DNA from: an uncultured Paraprevotella sp.
Lineage (GTDB): Bacteria; Bacteroidota; Bacteroidia; Bacteroidales; Bacteroidaceae
Assembly: GCA_944321565.1 (NCBI GenBank)
Contig: CALULT010000006.1
Location: 1-64,000 of the forward strand
Direction of reading: 5' to 3'
Length of the DNA: 64,000 nucleotides
The position numbers and the translations under genes are program-made. The notes below the pieces were generated by a model. It was not told the origin of the DNA, searched no databases, and saw only the letters and a program-made list of their open reading frames with translations. This document shows positions 53,143-62,763 of this stretch, one piece after another (position 1 is the stretch's first letter; each line of letters starts with the position of its first letter).

Positions 53143-53680
53143 GAAGGGAATAAATATGACAGCAGCCACAAAAACGGCTCCGCCTTGTTCGCCGACCGGA
53201 TGGCAAAAACTGTCCCGCCTCGCAGGGGGACGAGCCGCGCAGCGGCTAGGGGGTCTCCCGCCCACGTGCCCATTCGCAATGGATTATCCTGGCCATCGGG
53301 GGTGCCTGCTGTTCAAGTTGCTCGAGTGTGGAGTAAAAGTTACCTGTTGTGGATGTAAAACCCCCCGTCCGCCTTCGGCGTCCTGCCCCCCTGCGAGGCG
53401 GGGCTTTCCTTCCGGCCATCCATCGCAGCGGATGGAGTAACAATTACCAAAAACAGTCCCGCCTTGCAGGGGGACGAGCCGCGCAGCGGCGGGTGGGGGG
53501 CTCTCGTCCACGTGGCAGCCATAATGGCTGTTTTGTTTTCCATGCGGGGCGTAACGACACTTCCGTTTGCCATGCGGAATGGTTGCGTGGGCGGGAAACC
53601 CCTCCGGCCCTGCGGGCCACCTCCCCTACAAGGCGGAGGAGTTTTCCATTCCGCCTTGTTGCTGACAGTTTCAGGCCTTT

Positions 53681-53836
53681 GGAACTGGGTGTTCCAGGCC
53701 TTTGGAACTGGGTGTTTCAGGCCTTGGAACTGGGTGTTCCAGGCCTTTGGAACTGGGTGTTTCAGGCCTTGGAACTGGGTGTTTCAGGCCTTGGAACTGG
53801 GTGTTTCAGGCCTTGGAACTGGGTGTTTCAGGCTCT
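53681..53836. repeat. Tandem minisatellite, seven units of 22 or 23 bases
   Basis: Units begin GGAACTGGGTGTT at 53681, 53704, 53726, 53749, 53771, 53793 and 53815. The first four spacings alternate 23, 22, 23, 22 because of GGCCTTT versus GGCCTT, and TTCCA versus TTTCA alternates at the unit ends; the last three are 22. Confidence 0.95.
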
Positions 53837-53905
53837 GAAATTTTCATGCCGACCGAAGTCATGTTCCCACACAAAAAAGATGCCTTGGGGTATATAAAAC
53901 AGGAA

Positions 53906-53940
53906 GGGGCGGAAGATGCCACACACGGCACTTCCGCCCC
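53906..53940 (-). terminator. Terminator of the aldolase gene
   Basis: GGGGCGGAAG with TGCC pairs with GGCA and CTTCCGCCCC (53906-53920 with 53927-53940) with one bulge, and TTTTATA follows on the minus strand. It lies 22 bases past the stop codon. Confidence 0.85.
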
Positions 53941-53962
53941 ATTTCAATGATATGCTATGAGA

Positions 53963-54961
53963 TTACAACTTGTCGTTAGAACCCAGCACGTTGATGATTT
54001 TGTGCTCGTAGAGCTTCTTCATGTTATCACGGGCCGGACCCAGATACTTGCGCGGATCGAACTCAGCCGGCTTCTCGGCCAGCACCTTGCGCACGGCAGC
54101 CGTCATGGCCAGACGGGAGTCGGAGTCGATGTTGATCTTGCAAACCGCGCTCTTGGCAGCCTTGCGCAACTCGTCTTCGGGAATACCGATGGCTGCTTCC
54201 AGCTTGCCGCCATACTGGTTGATGGTGTCCACCTCTTCCTGAGGCACGGAAGAAGAACCGTGAAGCACGATGGGGAAGCCGGGAAGCTCCTTCATCACGC
54301 CGTCCAGCACGTCGAATGCCAAAGGAGGAGGAACCAAACGACCCGTAGCGGGATCCACATGACACTGTTCGGGCTTGAACTTGAAAGCACCGTGAGACGT
54401 ACCGATGGAGATGGCCAAAGAGTCGCAACCGGTCTTGGTCACAAAGTCAACCACTTCTTCGGGACGGGTGTAGGTGTGGTGTTCAGCCACAACTTCGTCT
54501 TCCACGCCGGCCAACACGCCGAGTTCGCCTTCGACCGTCACGTCGTATTGGTGTGCATAGTCAACCACCTTCTTTGTCAGAGCCACGTTCTCATCGTAGG
54601 GCAGATGTGAACCGTCGATCATGACAGAAGAGAAGCCCATGTCCACGCAGTCCTTGCACAGCTCGAAGCTGTCGCCATGGTCGAGATGGAGCACGATTTG
54701 CGGATTGGGGCAACCCAATTCCTTGGCATATTCCACAGCACCCTGAGCCATGTAACGCAGCAAAGTGGCGTTGGCATAGTTGCGGGCACCCTTAGACACC
54801 TGAAGAATCACCGGGGACTTGGTTTCCACGGCAGCTTGGATAATGGCCTGCATCTGTTCCATGTTGTTGAAGTTGAATGCAGGAATGGCATAACCGCCAT
54901 TGATGGCTTTCTTGAACATCTCACGGGTGTTCACCAAACCTAATTCTTTGTAACTAACCAT
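53963..54961 (-). CDS. fbaA: Class II fructose-bisphosphate aldolase
   Basis: A 332-residue zinc-dependent aldolase. MFKKAINGGYAIPAFNFNNM starts the barrel; LHLDHGDSFELCKDCVDMGF holds the first His ligand and catalytic Asp; TVEGELGVLAGVEDE carries the metal-binding Glu, and LVLHGSSS-like FPIVLHGSSSVPQEEVDTIN with NIDSDSRLAM form the phosphate-binding part. It cleaves fructose-1,6-bisphosphate in glycolysis. Codon use is biased to GGT-, GCC- and AAG-type abundant-protein codons. A TATCTTTG element on the minus strand at about 55011-55018 is the probable -7 region. Monocistronic, between a terminator and that promoter. Confidence 0.95.
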   Translation of the reverse strand: MVSYKELGLVNTREMFKKAINGGYAIPAFNFNNMEQMQAIIQAAVETKSPVILQVSKGARNYANATLLRYMAQGAVEYAKELGCPNPQIVLHLDHGDSFELCKDCVDMGFSSVMIDGSHLPYDENVALTKKVVDYAHQYDVTVEGELGVLAGVEDEVVAEHHTYTRPEEVVDFVTKTGCDSLAISIGTSHGAFKFKPEQCHVDPATGRLVPPPLAFDVLDGVMKELPGFPIVLHGSSSVPQEEVDTINQYGGKLEAAIGIPEDELRKAAKSAVCKINIDSDSRLAMTAAVRKVLAEKPAEFDPRKYLGPARDNMKKLYEHKIINVLGSNDKL

Positions 54962-55074
54962 ATCTTTATAATTTAAAAAAGAACGAATAATCTCATCCGG
55001 TTTTTAGACAGGGACAAAGATAGGAATTTTTCTGCAAATTCGCACTCCCGTCCCTGTTTTTTTATCCGCGAGGG

Positions 55075-56121
55075 TCATTTCAATTCCTTCACCAAATAGA
55101 CCAGCACGGGCAGGTGGTCGCTGTAGCCGTTGAGCCACGTGCCGCTGGCATGGGTGCGTTTGGTGTTTCCCTTGTAACGTCCTTCCGTTTGGAAAAGATA
55201 ATTGCGCATGAATATTTCATTTTTGAAATACTTCAGGCTGGAATAATCCTTTTTCCCGTCGCGGTTGAGCAAACCGGGCGAAAGCACAATCTGGTCGAAC
55301 AGGTTCCATTTCCCGTCATACATCAGCGTCCCCTGCCCTTTCCTGACCAAGACATCCCACCAGGGATTATAGAAATCGCCTTTGTCCACATCTTCCATCT
55401 TGCGCTTGGCCCCCAATGCCTTGGCCATGCTGGGACTGAAAGGGTCGTCGTTCATGTCGCCCATCACGATGATTTTCATGTCGGGGCTGGCCTTGCGTAT
55501 GCTGTCCGTCAGGGCACGCACCTGCTCCCCTGCCCGCTCACGGTAGTAGGACACGGCGGCACGGCTGGGCCAGTGGCACACGATGAACGTCACGTCGTCG
55601 TCCGCCAACTTGCCTTGCACGGTGAGAAAACCGCGGGTGCGCTGCGCACTGTCCTTTTCCTCATATATATAAGGCTGGAGAAAAGACTTCTCCGGGGTGA
55701 AAAAACGCGGATTGTAGAGCAAGGCACAATCAATGCCACGGAAATCGGGCCCCTCGATGTGGACGAACTTCATGCCCCGCTCCTTCAGCTTGGGTTGCGC
55801 CACGAGGTCGGCCAGCACCCTGCTGTTTTCCACCTCGGACACGCCGATGACCGCTGCCCCCACGCCCGGCAGGCGGTCTGTCCCCATCTCGGCCAACACG
55901 GTGGACATGTTCTTCAACTTGGCAAAATACTTCATGCCGTTCCACTTCATCGCGCCTTCGGGAAGATATTCATAATCGTTCTTTCCCTCGTCATGGATGG
56001 TGTCGAAAAGGTTTTCCTGATTGTAGAACCCCACGGCGTACATCCCGAATTTCTTTTCTTGGGCCGACACGGCCATCACCCACACCAAGCAGGCAACGGC
56101 GGCCATCCACAGTCTTTTCAT
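55075..56121 (-). CDS. Endonuclease/exonuclease/phosphatase family protein, secreted
   Basis: Start at 56121 gives 348 residues with a signal peptide (MKRLWMAAVACLVWVMAVSA). EEP-fold motifs visible are VGFYNQENLFDTIHDEG near the start, VIGVSEVENSRVLADLV with the catalytic Glu, VTFIVCHWPSR, MKIIVMGDMNDDPFSP with the Asp-x-Asn pair, and GYSDHLPVLVYL with the terminal Asp-His. It hydrolyses phosphodiester or phosphomonoester bonds outside the cytoplasm. It is divergent from a TonB receptor operon that ends in a DNA/RNA endonuclease gene, suggesting a shared role in nucleic-acid use. Confidence 0.9.
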   Translation of the reverse strand: MKRLWMAAVACLVWVMAVSAQEKKFGMYAVGFYNQENLFDTIHDEGKNDYEYLPEGAMKWNGMKYFAKLKNMSTVLAEMGTDRLPGVGAAVIGVSEVENSRVLADLVAQPKLKERGMKFVHIEGPDFRGIDCALLYNPRFFTPEKSFLQPYIYEEKDSAQRTRGFLTVQGKLADDDVTFIVCHWPSRAAVSYYRERAGEQVRALTDSIRKASPDMKIIVMGDMNDDPFSPSMAKALGAKRKMEDVDKGDFYNPWWDVLVRKGQGTLMYDGKWNLFDQIVLSPGLLNRDGKKDYSSLKYFKNEIFMRNYLFQTEGRYKGNTKRTHASGTWLNGYSDHLPVLVYLVKELK

Positions 56122-56273
56122 GCTCATAATTCCTGTTTTTATGAATTCCATGTTACAAATATGGCCTTTTTCGGCGGGCAAGCCAAAAAAAGTCGCGAAA
56201 AAGTGGCGCACAACCCCCTCAGATTTGAAAATAATGTGTTTCTTTGTAATATCAATATAATAAATCTACGAAA

Positions 56274-58832
56274 ATGGGTATAAAGAAGACTTTGATGCTA
56301 TCGGCCTTTTTTGTTCCGGCACTTTTGCAGGCACAGCAGGTGGACACGCTGGCCGTCGTCCAGCAAAGGGCACAGAACGAAAATGCCGATTTCTCGTTCA
56401 CGGAATCACAGCTGGACGAAGATGACGATGCCGGACAGACCGTTTCGGCCATCACGGGCGTGAACAACGACCTCTACGTCTCCGAAGTAGGCTATCTGTT
56501 CAGCCCGATGCGCTTCCGCCTCAGGGCCTACAAGAACACCAGCAACGACATGTTCGTCAACGGGGTGCCGTTCAAGGACACGGAACGCGGCGTGTTCAAC
56601 TACAGTTCCATCGGCGGCCTGAACGACGTGACACGCAACCGCGAAGGCTCACCCTTTTTCCTGATGAACCAGTTCGGTTACGCGCCCGTGGGAGGGGCAG
56701 ACAACATCAACCTACGCGCCGGACAATACGCGGCTGGACATAAAATCACCCTTTCGGGCACCAACCGGAACTATCGCGCCCGTGCCATGTACACTTATTC
56801 TTCCGGCTACACCGACAAGGGATGGGCCTTCACTGGTTCCATCGGCTACCGCTGGGCCAACGAAGGTTTTGTGGAGGGCACGTTTTACAATTCTTTTGCC
56901 TACCTCTTGGGCTTCCAAAAGCTGATTGGCGACCGCCACAGCCTGAGCTTCACCACCTACGGCTCACCCACGGAACGCGCCCAACAGGGTTCGTCCACCG
57001 AAGAAGCCTACTGGCTGGCCAACGACCACTACTATAACCCGAACTGGGGTTACCAAAACGGAGAGAAAAGGAACGCGCGTATCGTGAACTCCTACGAGCC
57101 GACCGCCATCCTGACGTGGGACTTCGACATCGACGAGCGCACGAAACTCTCCACCTCCTTCTCCGGAAAATACAGCCTGTATGCCAGCAGCGCATTGGGC
57201 TGGAGCGGCAACGCCGCCGACCCGCGCCCAGACTATTACAAGAAACTGCCGAGCGGACAAATCAGCGGCAACGTGTTCAACCAGCCGCTCAGCGACGAAG
57301 ACGTGCAGACCTGGCAAAACGCCTACGACTACTGGACCAGCTCAAAAGCACACCGCCAGATTGACTGGGACGCCATGTACTACGCCAACGCACAACAGAA
57401 AGCCTTGGGCGGCGAGGCACTCTACTACGTGGAGAAACGCCACAACGACCAAATGACCTTCAACTTGGCTTCCACGCTCAAGCGAGACTTGCAGAAGAAC
57501 GGCAACATCACCGCCGGCGTCAACCTGAGCACCACCAAGGGCATGCATTACAAGACGATGAAGGACCTGCTGGGAGCCAACCGCTTCACGGATGTCGATA
57601 AATTCTCCGTGCGCGACTATGGGCTCCATTCCAGCATGATACAGAACGACCTGGACAACCCGAACCGCGTCATCGGCGAAGGCGACCGATTCGGCTACGA
57701 CTATAACGTATTCGTCAACAAGGCACAGGCATGGAGCAACTACCAATACACGAAACGCTTCTTCAGCCTCTTCCTGGCCGGACGACTCGGCGGCACCACC
57801 ATTGAGCGCGAAGGCCTGATGCGCAACGGGCGCGCGGCTAACAACTCGAAGGGCAGCAGCGGCACGGCCAAGTTCCTCGAAGGCGGTGCAAAAGCGGGGC
57901 TGACCTTCCGCATCGGCGGACTCCACACCTTTAATATAGGCGGTGGCTATGAGGAAAACGCGCCGTTGGCCTACAACGCCTTTGTCGCACCGCGACTGAA
58001 AAACGACTTCGCCACAGGACTGAAAAATGAACAGGTGCTCACCGCCGAGTTCAACTATGCCTACAACGGCCCCATCTTCGCAGCCAAAGTGAACGCCTAC
58101 TACACACGCTTCAACGACGTGACGGAGTTGGACCAGTTCTACAACGACCAGGAATCGCGCTACACCTACCTCTCCATGACGGGGGTGGAAAAGGAATACA
58201 TGGGCGTGGAGCTGGCTGCCAGCGTGAAGCTCACGTCCAACCTGACGCTGAACGCCCTGGCCACCTACAGCAACGCGGAATATGTGAACAACCCCGATGC
58301 CGTGCTGACGTATGAAAACGAAAGCGAAAGCAACCGCGACAGGGTTTACATCGATGGCATGAAGGAAAGCGGCACCCCGCTCTCGGCCTACAGCCTCGGG
58401 CTGGACTACAACGTGAACGGCTGGTTCTTCAGCATCAACGGGAACTATTACCACCGCGGCTTCATCGACTTCTCCACCTACCGTCGGCTGGGACAAGTGT
58501 TGGGCGCGTCGGAAACCAGCAGCGGCATCGTCGGCGAGGACGGACAAACGGTCGGCGTGAACATCCCCGAACAGGAAGAGTTCAACGGCGGCTTCATGCT
58601 CGACCTCTCCATCGGCAAATACATCCGCCTGCAGAAAGGACGCAGCATGAGCATCAACCTCACGCTGAACAACGTGACCAACAACACGAATATGAAGACG
58701 GGCGGCTACGAACAGAACCGCGATGACGCCTACGACGACGGGCGCGAACGTCCCTACCAGTTCTCGCGCCACTCCAAATACTACTACGCGCAAGGGCTCA
58801 ACGGCTTCCTCAACGTGAACTTCAGATTCTAA
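56274..58832 (+). CDS. TonB-dependent receptor of the extracellular-nuclease locus
   Basis: An 852-residue outer-membrane protein with a signal peptide ending LLQAQQ, a plug-like segment (MRFRLRAYKNTSNDMFVNGV; then FKDTERGVFNYSSIGGLNDV) and a long barrel ending LNGFLNVNFRF with a terminal Phe. It lacks the N-terminal carboxypeptidase-like domain of SusC proteins, and no SusD gene is present. It is first of at least three genes in the same direction (spacings 24 and 35 bases), followed by DUF5689- and DUF6359-like lipoproteins. The transported compound is not known; oligonucleotides or nucleosides are an inference from the neighbours. Confidence 0.87.
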   Translation: MGIKKTLMLSAFFVPALLQAQQVDTLAVVQQRAQNENADFSFTESQLDEDDDAGQTVSAITGVNNDLYVSEVGYLFSPMRFRLRAYKNTSNDMFVNGVPFKDTERGVFNYSSIGGLNDVTRNREGSPFFLMNQFGYAPVGGADNINLRAGQYAAGHKITLSGTNRNYRARAMYTYSSGYTDKGWAFTGSIGYRWANEGFVEGTFYNSFAYLLGFQKLIGDRHSLSFTTYGSPTERAQQGSSTEEAYWLANDHYYNPNWGYQNGEKRNARIVNSYEPTAILTWDFDIDERTKLSTSFSGKYSLYASSALGWSGNAADPRPDYYKKLPSGQISGNVFNQPLSDEDVQTWQNAYDYWTSSKAHRQIDWDAMYYANAQQKALGGEALYYVEKRHNDQMTFNLASTLKRDLQKNGNITAGVNLSTTKGMHYKTMKDLLGANRFTDVDKFSVRDYGLHSSMIQNDLDNPNRVIGEGDRFGYDYNVFVNKAQAWSNYQYTKRFFSLFLAGRLGGTTIEREGLMRNGRAANNSKGSSGTAKFLEGGAKAGLTFRIGGLHTFNIGGGYEENAPLAYNAFVAPRLKNDFATGLKNEQVLTAEFNYAYNGPIFAAKVNAYYTRFNDVTELDQFYNDQESRYTYLSMTGVEKEYMGVELAASVKLTSNLTLNALATYSNAEYVNNPDAVLTYENESESNRDRVYIDGMKESGTPLSAYSLGLDYNVNGWFFSINGNYYHRGFIDFSTYRRLGQVLGASETSSGIVGEDGQTVGVNIPEQEEFNGGFMLDLSIGKYIRLQKGRSMSINLTLNNVTNNTNMKTGGYEQNRDDAYDDGRERPYQFSRHSKYYYAQGLNGFLNVNFRF

Positions 58833-58856
58833 CCCACCACTAAAAAGAGCAAGCAT

Positions 58857-59669
58857 ATGAAAAATATAAGATTATTGTTCATCGCCATGTTGACCGCCAT
58901 CTTTTCCGGTTGCATGGACCACAACGACGAACCGGCGGGCTACACCTTCGGCAACCCGTCCATCGGAGAAGCCAACACCACCATTGCCGACCTGAAGACC
59001 CGATACAAAGACGTGGCTGCCAGCAACGGGGTGGAAGAAGTCACGGACGACATCATCCTCTCGGGCGTGATTGTCGGCGACGACGAGTCGGGCAACATCT
59101 ACAAGAACCTCTACCTAAACGACGGCACGGGCACACTCGTGATTGGCATCAACAGCACAGGGCTGTATGCCACGCTTCCCGTGGGACAGAAAATCGCCAT
59201 CGATTGCAAAGGGCTGCACGTGGGCGGATACGGCACGATGCTCCAGCTCGGCGGACTCTACCAGGGCAACATCGGACGCATGTCGGAATACTTGTGGAAA
59301 AGCCACGTGAAGGCCATCGGCGAACCGAGCCTGTCCTATCCCGAACTCACCCCAATGGAGGTCGATGAAAACTGGCTGTCGTCTGCCAACCAGGCTGACG
59401 CCCCGTTCTTCGTCAAGTTCAAGGGCGTGACCTTCGCCGAAGCCGACGGGCTGACCCAATATGCAGCACCCGACAACCTTGCCGATGGCGGAAACGGTGT
59501 CAACCGCACATTGGAAATCGGCGGCACGGACGTCATCTTCCGCACCAGCACCTACGCCAACTTTGCCACGGACTATATGAAAATGGGCGAAGTCTCTGTG
59601 ACGGGACTGCTCACTCAATACAACGGCGAATGGCAAATCGTGGCCCGCACCATCAGAGACATTGAATAA
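58857..59669 (+). CDS. DUF5689-like lipoprotein
   Basis: A 270-residue protein with a lipoprotein signal ending IFSGC. The mature part contains TTIADLKTRYKDVAASNGVE, IILSGVIVGDDESGNIYKNL and YLNDGTGTLVIGINSTGLYA, the OB-fold-like pattern of DUF5689. Such proteins accompany TonB receptors and secreted nucleases or phosphatases in Bacteroidetes, and may present substrate at the cell surface. It is 24 bases after the receptor gene and 35 before the next lipoprotein gene. Confidence 0.85.
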   Translation: MKNIRLLFIAMLTAIFSGCMDHNDEPAGYTFGNPSIGEANTTIADLKTRYKDVAASNGVEEVTDDIILSGVIVGDDESGNIYKNLYLNDGTGTLVIGINSTGLYATLPVGQKIAIDCKGLHVGGYGTMLQLGGLYQGNIGRMSEYLWKSHVKAIGEPSLSYPELTPMEVDENWLSSANQADAPFFVKFKGVTFAEADGLTQYAAPDNLADGGNGVNRTLEIGGTDVIFRTSTYANFATDYMKMGEVSVTGLLTQYNGEWQIVARTIRDIE

Positions 59670-59704
59670 ACATTCCAAAAGCAACCACTAAAAAACAGAA
59701 CAAT

Positions 59705-61600
59705 ATGAAGACGAAAAGCATCATCAGCATTCTATGCATCGCCTTGGCGGCATGCTTCTTCCATGCATGCGACGACGTGCCCGCACCATACGAAATCCCG
59801 CAGGCGGGCAACACCAGCATATATGGCACCGGCACTCAGGAAGACCCCTACTCCATCCGCGGAGCCGCACTGAACCAAAACGGCGGGCTTGCCTGGGTGA
59901 AAGCCTACATCGTGGGCTACATCCCCTTGTCCACCGGCGACGACGGGCCAAGCTACACCATCTCCGACATCGTGTTTAGCACGGACGGGGCGGCAGCCTC
60001 TAACATCGCCATCGCCTCGGCACCCAACGAAACGAACATCAACAACTGCATGGCCGTGCAGCTGCCCAGCGGCGACGTGCGCTCCGCGCTCAACCTGGCC
60101 GACCATCCGGAAAACATCGGCAAGGAAGTGATGCTCTATGGCACCATGGAACGCTACTACGGCGGCTCGGGCGTGAAAGGCGTGACGGCAGCCATCCTCG
60201 ACGGGCAGGAAATCGGGACTATGCCTGAAGAGCCGGGAGAGGCCATCTTCAGCGCCGACTTCAGCAGCTCGCTCAGCGGATTCACTTCCGTGGCCACATC
60301 AGGCAGCCTCTCTTGGTACAACGATTATTCCAGTGCCATGGTGACCGGCTTCCAGGATTTCAACGGAGACGGACAAAAAGAGAACCAAGCCGGCGTGACC
60401 TACCTTGTCAGCCCAAGCATCGACCTGTCGCAAATCACGGAAGCATACATCTCTATCAATATGGCCATCAACTATGAACGCGCCGACATCAACACGAACA
60501 ACGCCGTCCTCATCAGCAAGAACTATACAGGCGACGCAAACAGCGCGACCTGGACGCAGCTGACATACAACGCGGACGGCCTGAATTCCAGCTTTACGTT
60601 CCGGGAGAAAGAAATGAACATCCCTGCCGAATTCATGGGCGGCAACGTGACCATCGCCTTACGGCATACCTGCACCGACAGCCAGTCTTCCACTTGGGAA
60701 GTGAAGAGCCTCCAGGTGGTTGAAGGAGTTGCCGGGGAAGAACCTGAAGTGCCCGTGCCCACGCCTGATGAAACCCTCAGCGTGGCCGAAGCCATCGCCT
60801 TGTATGATGCCAACAACGCGCAACCCAACGTGCGTGTGAAAGGTTTCATCGTGGGATACATTGACGGAAAGAGCATAGAAGACGGGGCCACGTTCGGCAA
60901 CAGCGGCAACGTGTCGAACACCAACCTGATGATTGCCGACGATGCCAACGAGACAGACTACACGAAATGCCTGGCCATCCAGTTGCCTGCCGGAAACGTG
61001 CGCGACGCCTTGAGCCTGCAACAACATCCCGAGAACCTGGGCAAGGAAGTCTCCTTGCTGGGCAGCCTGGAAAAATATTTCGGCACATACGGCCTGAAGA
61101 GCATTAGCGAATATGCCTTGGACGGCGAAGAAACACCGGATGAACCAGGCGAAGAAGCCACCTTCACGAAGGTGACCAACGTGACCGACGGGACGTATAT
61201 CATCGCCGTGCAAACGGGCGGGGCGTATAAAGTGGCTAAGAATGTGGAAGCCAGCTACAACTACGGTTACTTGTATGTCAGCGACGCCACGGCCACGGGC
61301 AACACCATCACCCTCAATCCCGAAGGCATGACGTTCACCCTCACATCGACAGCGGAAGGATATACCATCCAGGACGAAAGCGGGCGGTACCTGTATATGG
61401 AAGGCACATTCAACAATTGGAACCTGAGCAACAACCCGAGCAGCGGACAATATTACACCATTGACCGCAATGCGGACGGCAACTTCAGAATCGCCAATGC
61501 CACCACGGGAAAATGGATGCAGTTTGACGAAGAGTACAATAGCTTCGGCTCATATTCCGACGAACGAGGCATCATGCCCTTCCTCTACAAGAAAAACTGA
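59705..61600 (+). CDS. Multi-domain lipoprotein with two DUF6359-like domains
   Basis: A 631-residue lipoprotein with signal ending FFHAC. Two OB-like DUF6359-type domains, about residues 35-175 (VKAYIVGYIPLSTGDDGPSY) and 355-475 (VRVKGFIVGYIDGKSIEDGA), share HPENIGKEVMLYG and HPENLGKEVSLLG. Between them is a choice-of-anchor-J-like beta domain (about 180-340), and a C-terminal lectin-like part follows (TYIIAVQTGGAYKVAKNVEA). Likely to be surface exposed and to assist the receptor or the nuclease. Last gene before the terminator at 61647. Confidence 0.82.
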   Translation: MKTKSIISILCIALAACFFHACDDVPAPYEIPQAGNTSIYGTGTQEDPYSIRGAALNQNGGLAWVKAYIVGYIPLSTGDDGPSYTISDIVFSTDGAAASNIAIASAPNETNINNCMAVQLPSGDVRSALNLADHPENIGKEVMLYGTMERYYGGSGVKGVTAAILDGQEIGTMPEEPGEAIFSADFSSSLSGFTSVATSGSLSWYNDYSSAMVTGFQDFNGDGQKENQAGVTYLVSPSIDLSQITEAYISINMAINYERADINTNNAVLISKNYTGDANSATWTQLTYNADGLNSSFTFREKEMNIPAEFMGGNVTIALRHTCTDSQSSTWEVKSLQVVEGVAGEEPEVPVPTPDETLSVAEAIALYDANNAQPNVRVKGFIVGYIDGKSIEDGATFGNSGNVSNTNLMIADDANETDYTKCLAIQLPAGNVRDALSLQQHPENLGKEVSLLGSLEKYFGTYGLKSISEYALDGEETPDEPGEEATFTKVTNVTDGTYIIAVQTGGAYKVAKNVEASYNYGYLYVSDATATGNTITLNPEGMTFTLTSTAEGYTIQDESGRYLYMEGTFNNWNLSNNPSSGQYYTIDRNADGNFRIANATTGKWMQFDEEYNSFGSYSDERGIMPFLYKKN

Positions 61601-61646
61601 GCCATCGAAGAGCGAATGAACTAAAAAAAGATGTGTAACCACAGGC

Positions 61647-61682
61647 AGCCCCGCCTTGCACAAGGCGGGGCTATCCTTTTCA
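61647..61682 (+). terminator. Terminator between the receptor operon and the endonuclease gene
   Basis: AGCCCCGCCTT (61647-61657) pairs perfectly with AAGGCGGGGCT (61662-61672), followed by ATCCTTTTC. It may only attenuate, since the nuclease gene starts 30 bases later with no strong promoter between. Confidence 0.8.
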
Positions 61683-61711
61683 CCACATCGCCATTTTTTC
61701 TACCCAAAAAC

Positions 61712-62629
61712 ATGACCATGCACATCAGACATTTCTTACCCATCCTCCTGGCTTGTGCCATCCTTGCGGCCTGCGACAACGATGAGGATGCCGCAGACTC
61801 CGCCAACTCGAACGCCAACCCCAGCATCTTCCCCGAAGCCCTCAACCTGGAAACTCCGCACATCGATGAACAGGCGGGCGACTTCTACGCCCACTACGCC
61901 ACGGACACACATGGCGAACGGGTGCTGAATTACACGCTCGACTGGCATCCGGACAAGAAACACTCACGATGGGTGGCCTTCGTCTTCACCAACACCACGG
62001 CAGCCAGGAACTGGAACCGCGACAACTGGAAAGGCACGGAATGGGAAGGGCAAACATGGGACGGCGACCCGTTCCAGCCCGACCCTGATATCCCAGCCGG
62101 ACAACGTTCGGAACTAAGCGACTTCCGCGGGAGCGGATATGACCGCGGCCACCTGTGTGCTTCGGCCGACCGCTTATTCTCAAAAGACGCCAACGGACAG
62201 ACATTCTACCTGTCCAACATGAGTCCGCAAATGGCCCGTTTCAACCAAAGCGACTGGGTGGACTTGGAAGGACAAGTGCAGAACTGGGGACGCAATAGCT
62301 CCTTCCGCGACACGCTCTTCGTGGTGAAAGGCGGCACCATCCGCGACGACCAACTCAAAGGACGCACGAATAGCGGCATCGTGGTGCCCAAATATTACTT
62401 CATGGCCCTGCTCTGCAAGAAATACAGCGGCGGGCAAAACACTTACCAAGCCATCGGATTTTGGGTGGAACACAAGTCCTACGGCGGCAACGCCGACCTG
62501 CGCAGCTGGGCCGTGAGCATCGACGAACTGGAGGAGAAGACGGGCATAGATTTCTTCTGCAACCTGCCCGACCGGATAGAAATCCCCGTGGAACGGGACT
62601 GCAACCCCGAAAACTGGACAGGGCTGTGA
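61712..62629 (+). CDS. DNA/RNA non-specific endonuclease lipoprotein
   Basis: Start at 61712 (or ATG 61718) gives about 305 residues with a signal ending LAAC. The catalytic block SGYDRGHLCASADRLFS contains the DRGH motif with the general-base His, followed by FYLSNMSPQMARFNQSDW with the metal-binding Asn. Nucleases of this beta-beta-alpha metal type cut single- and double-stranded DNA and RNA. As a lipoprotein it would act on extracellular nucleic acids at the cell envelope. It closes the locus with the receptor, two lipoproteins and the divergent EEP enzyme. Confidence 0.9.
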   Translation: MTMHIRHFLPILLACAILAACDNDEDAADSANSNANPSIFPEALNLETPHIDEQAGDFYAHYATDTHGERVLNYTLDWHPDKKHSRWVAFVFTNTTAARNWNRDNWKGTEWEGQTWDGDPFQPDPDIPAGQRSELSDFRGSGYDRGHLCASADRLFSKDANGQTFYLSNMSPQMARFNQSDWVDLEGQVQNWGRNSSFRDTLFVVKGGTIRDDQLKGRTNSGIVVPKYYFMALLCKKYSGGQNTYQAIGFWVEHKSYGGNADLRSWAVSIDELEEKTGIDFFCNLPDRIEIPVERDCNPENWTGL

Positions 62630-62658
62630 CGCACAAAAGAAAAATATCCGGCTGGAAA

Positions 62659-62690
62659 TTTGGTGGTTCCGCAGAAAAGGCGTAACTTTG
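62659..62690 (+). promoter_or_regulatory. Promoter of the L31 gene
   Basis: TTTG at 62659-62662, 20 bases, then TAACTTTG at 62683-62690: a very good match. The ATG is 73 bases further, leaving a leader long enough for autoregulation by ribosomal protein, for which no structure was recognised. Confidence 0.85.
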
Positions 62691-62763
62691 CACTCCGTAA
62701 AATAAGAGCCATTGTACACGGTTCTTCACGAGCCTAGCCAATAGACAATAATTTTATACGACA

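Larger units (their letters stand above)
53019..53905. repeat. Intergenic region dense in repeats
   Basis: After the terminator at 53110-53142, two inverted pairs of the dispersed GC-rich repeat lie at about 53205-53265/53355-53420 and 53450-53510/53590-53650, followed by a tandem 22/23-base array at 53681-53836. Long open frames across this region change nature with every repeat and are not credible genes. Confidence 0.7.

Noticed and set aside
53349-53897. 182-codon frame containing repeated LELG and WNWVFQA units
   Set aside because: It is the translation of the tandem minisatellite and GC-rich repeats, with neither start signal nor conserved part.
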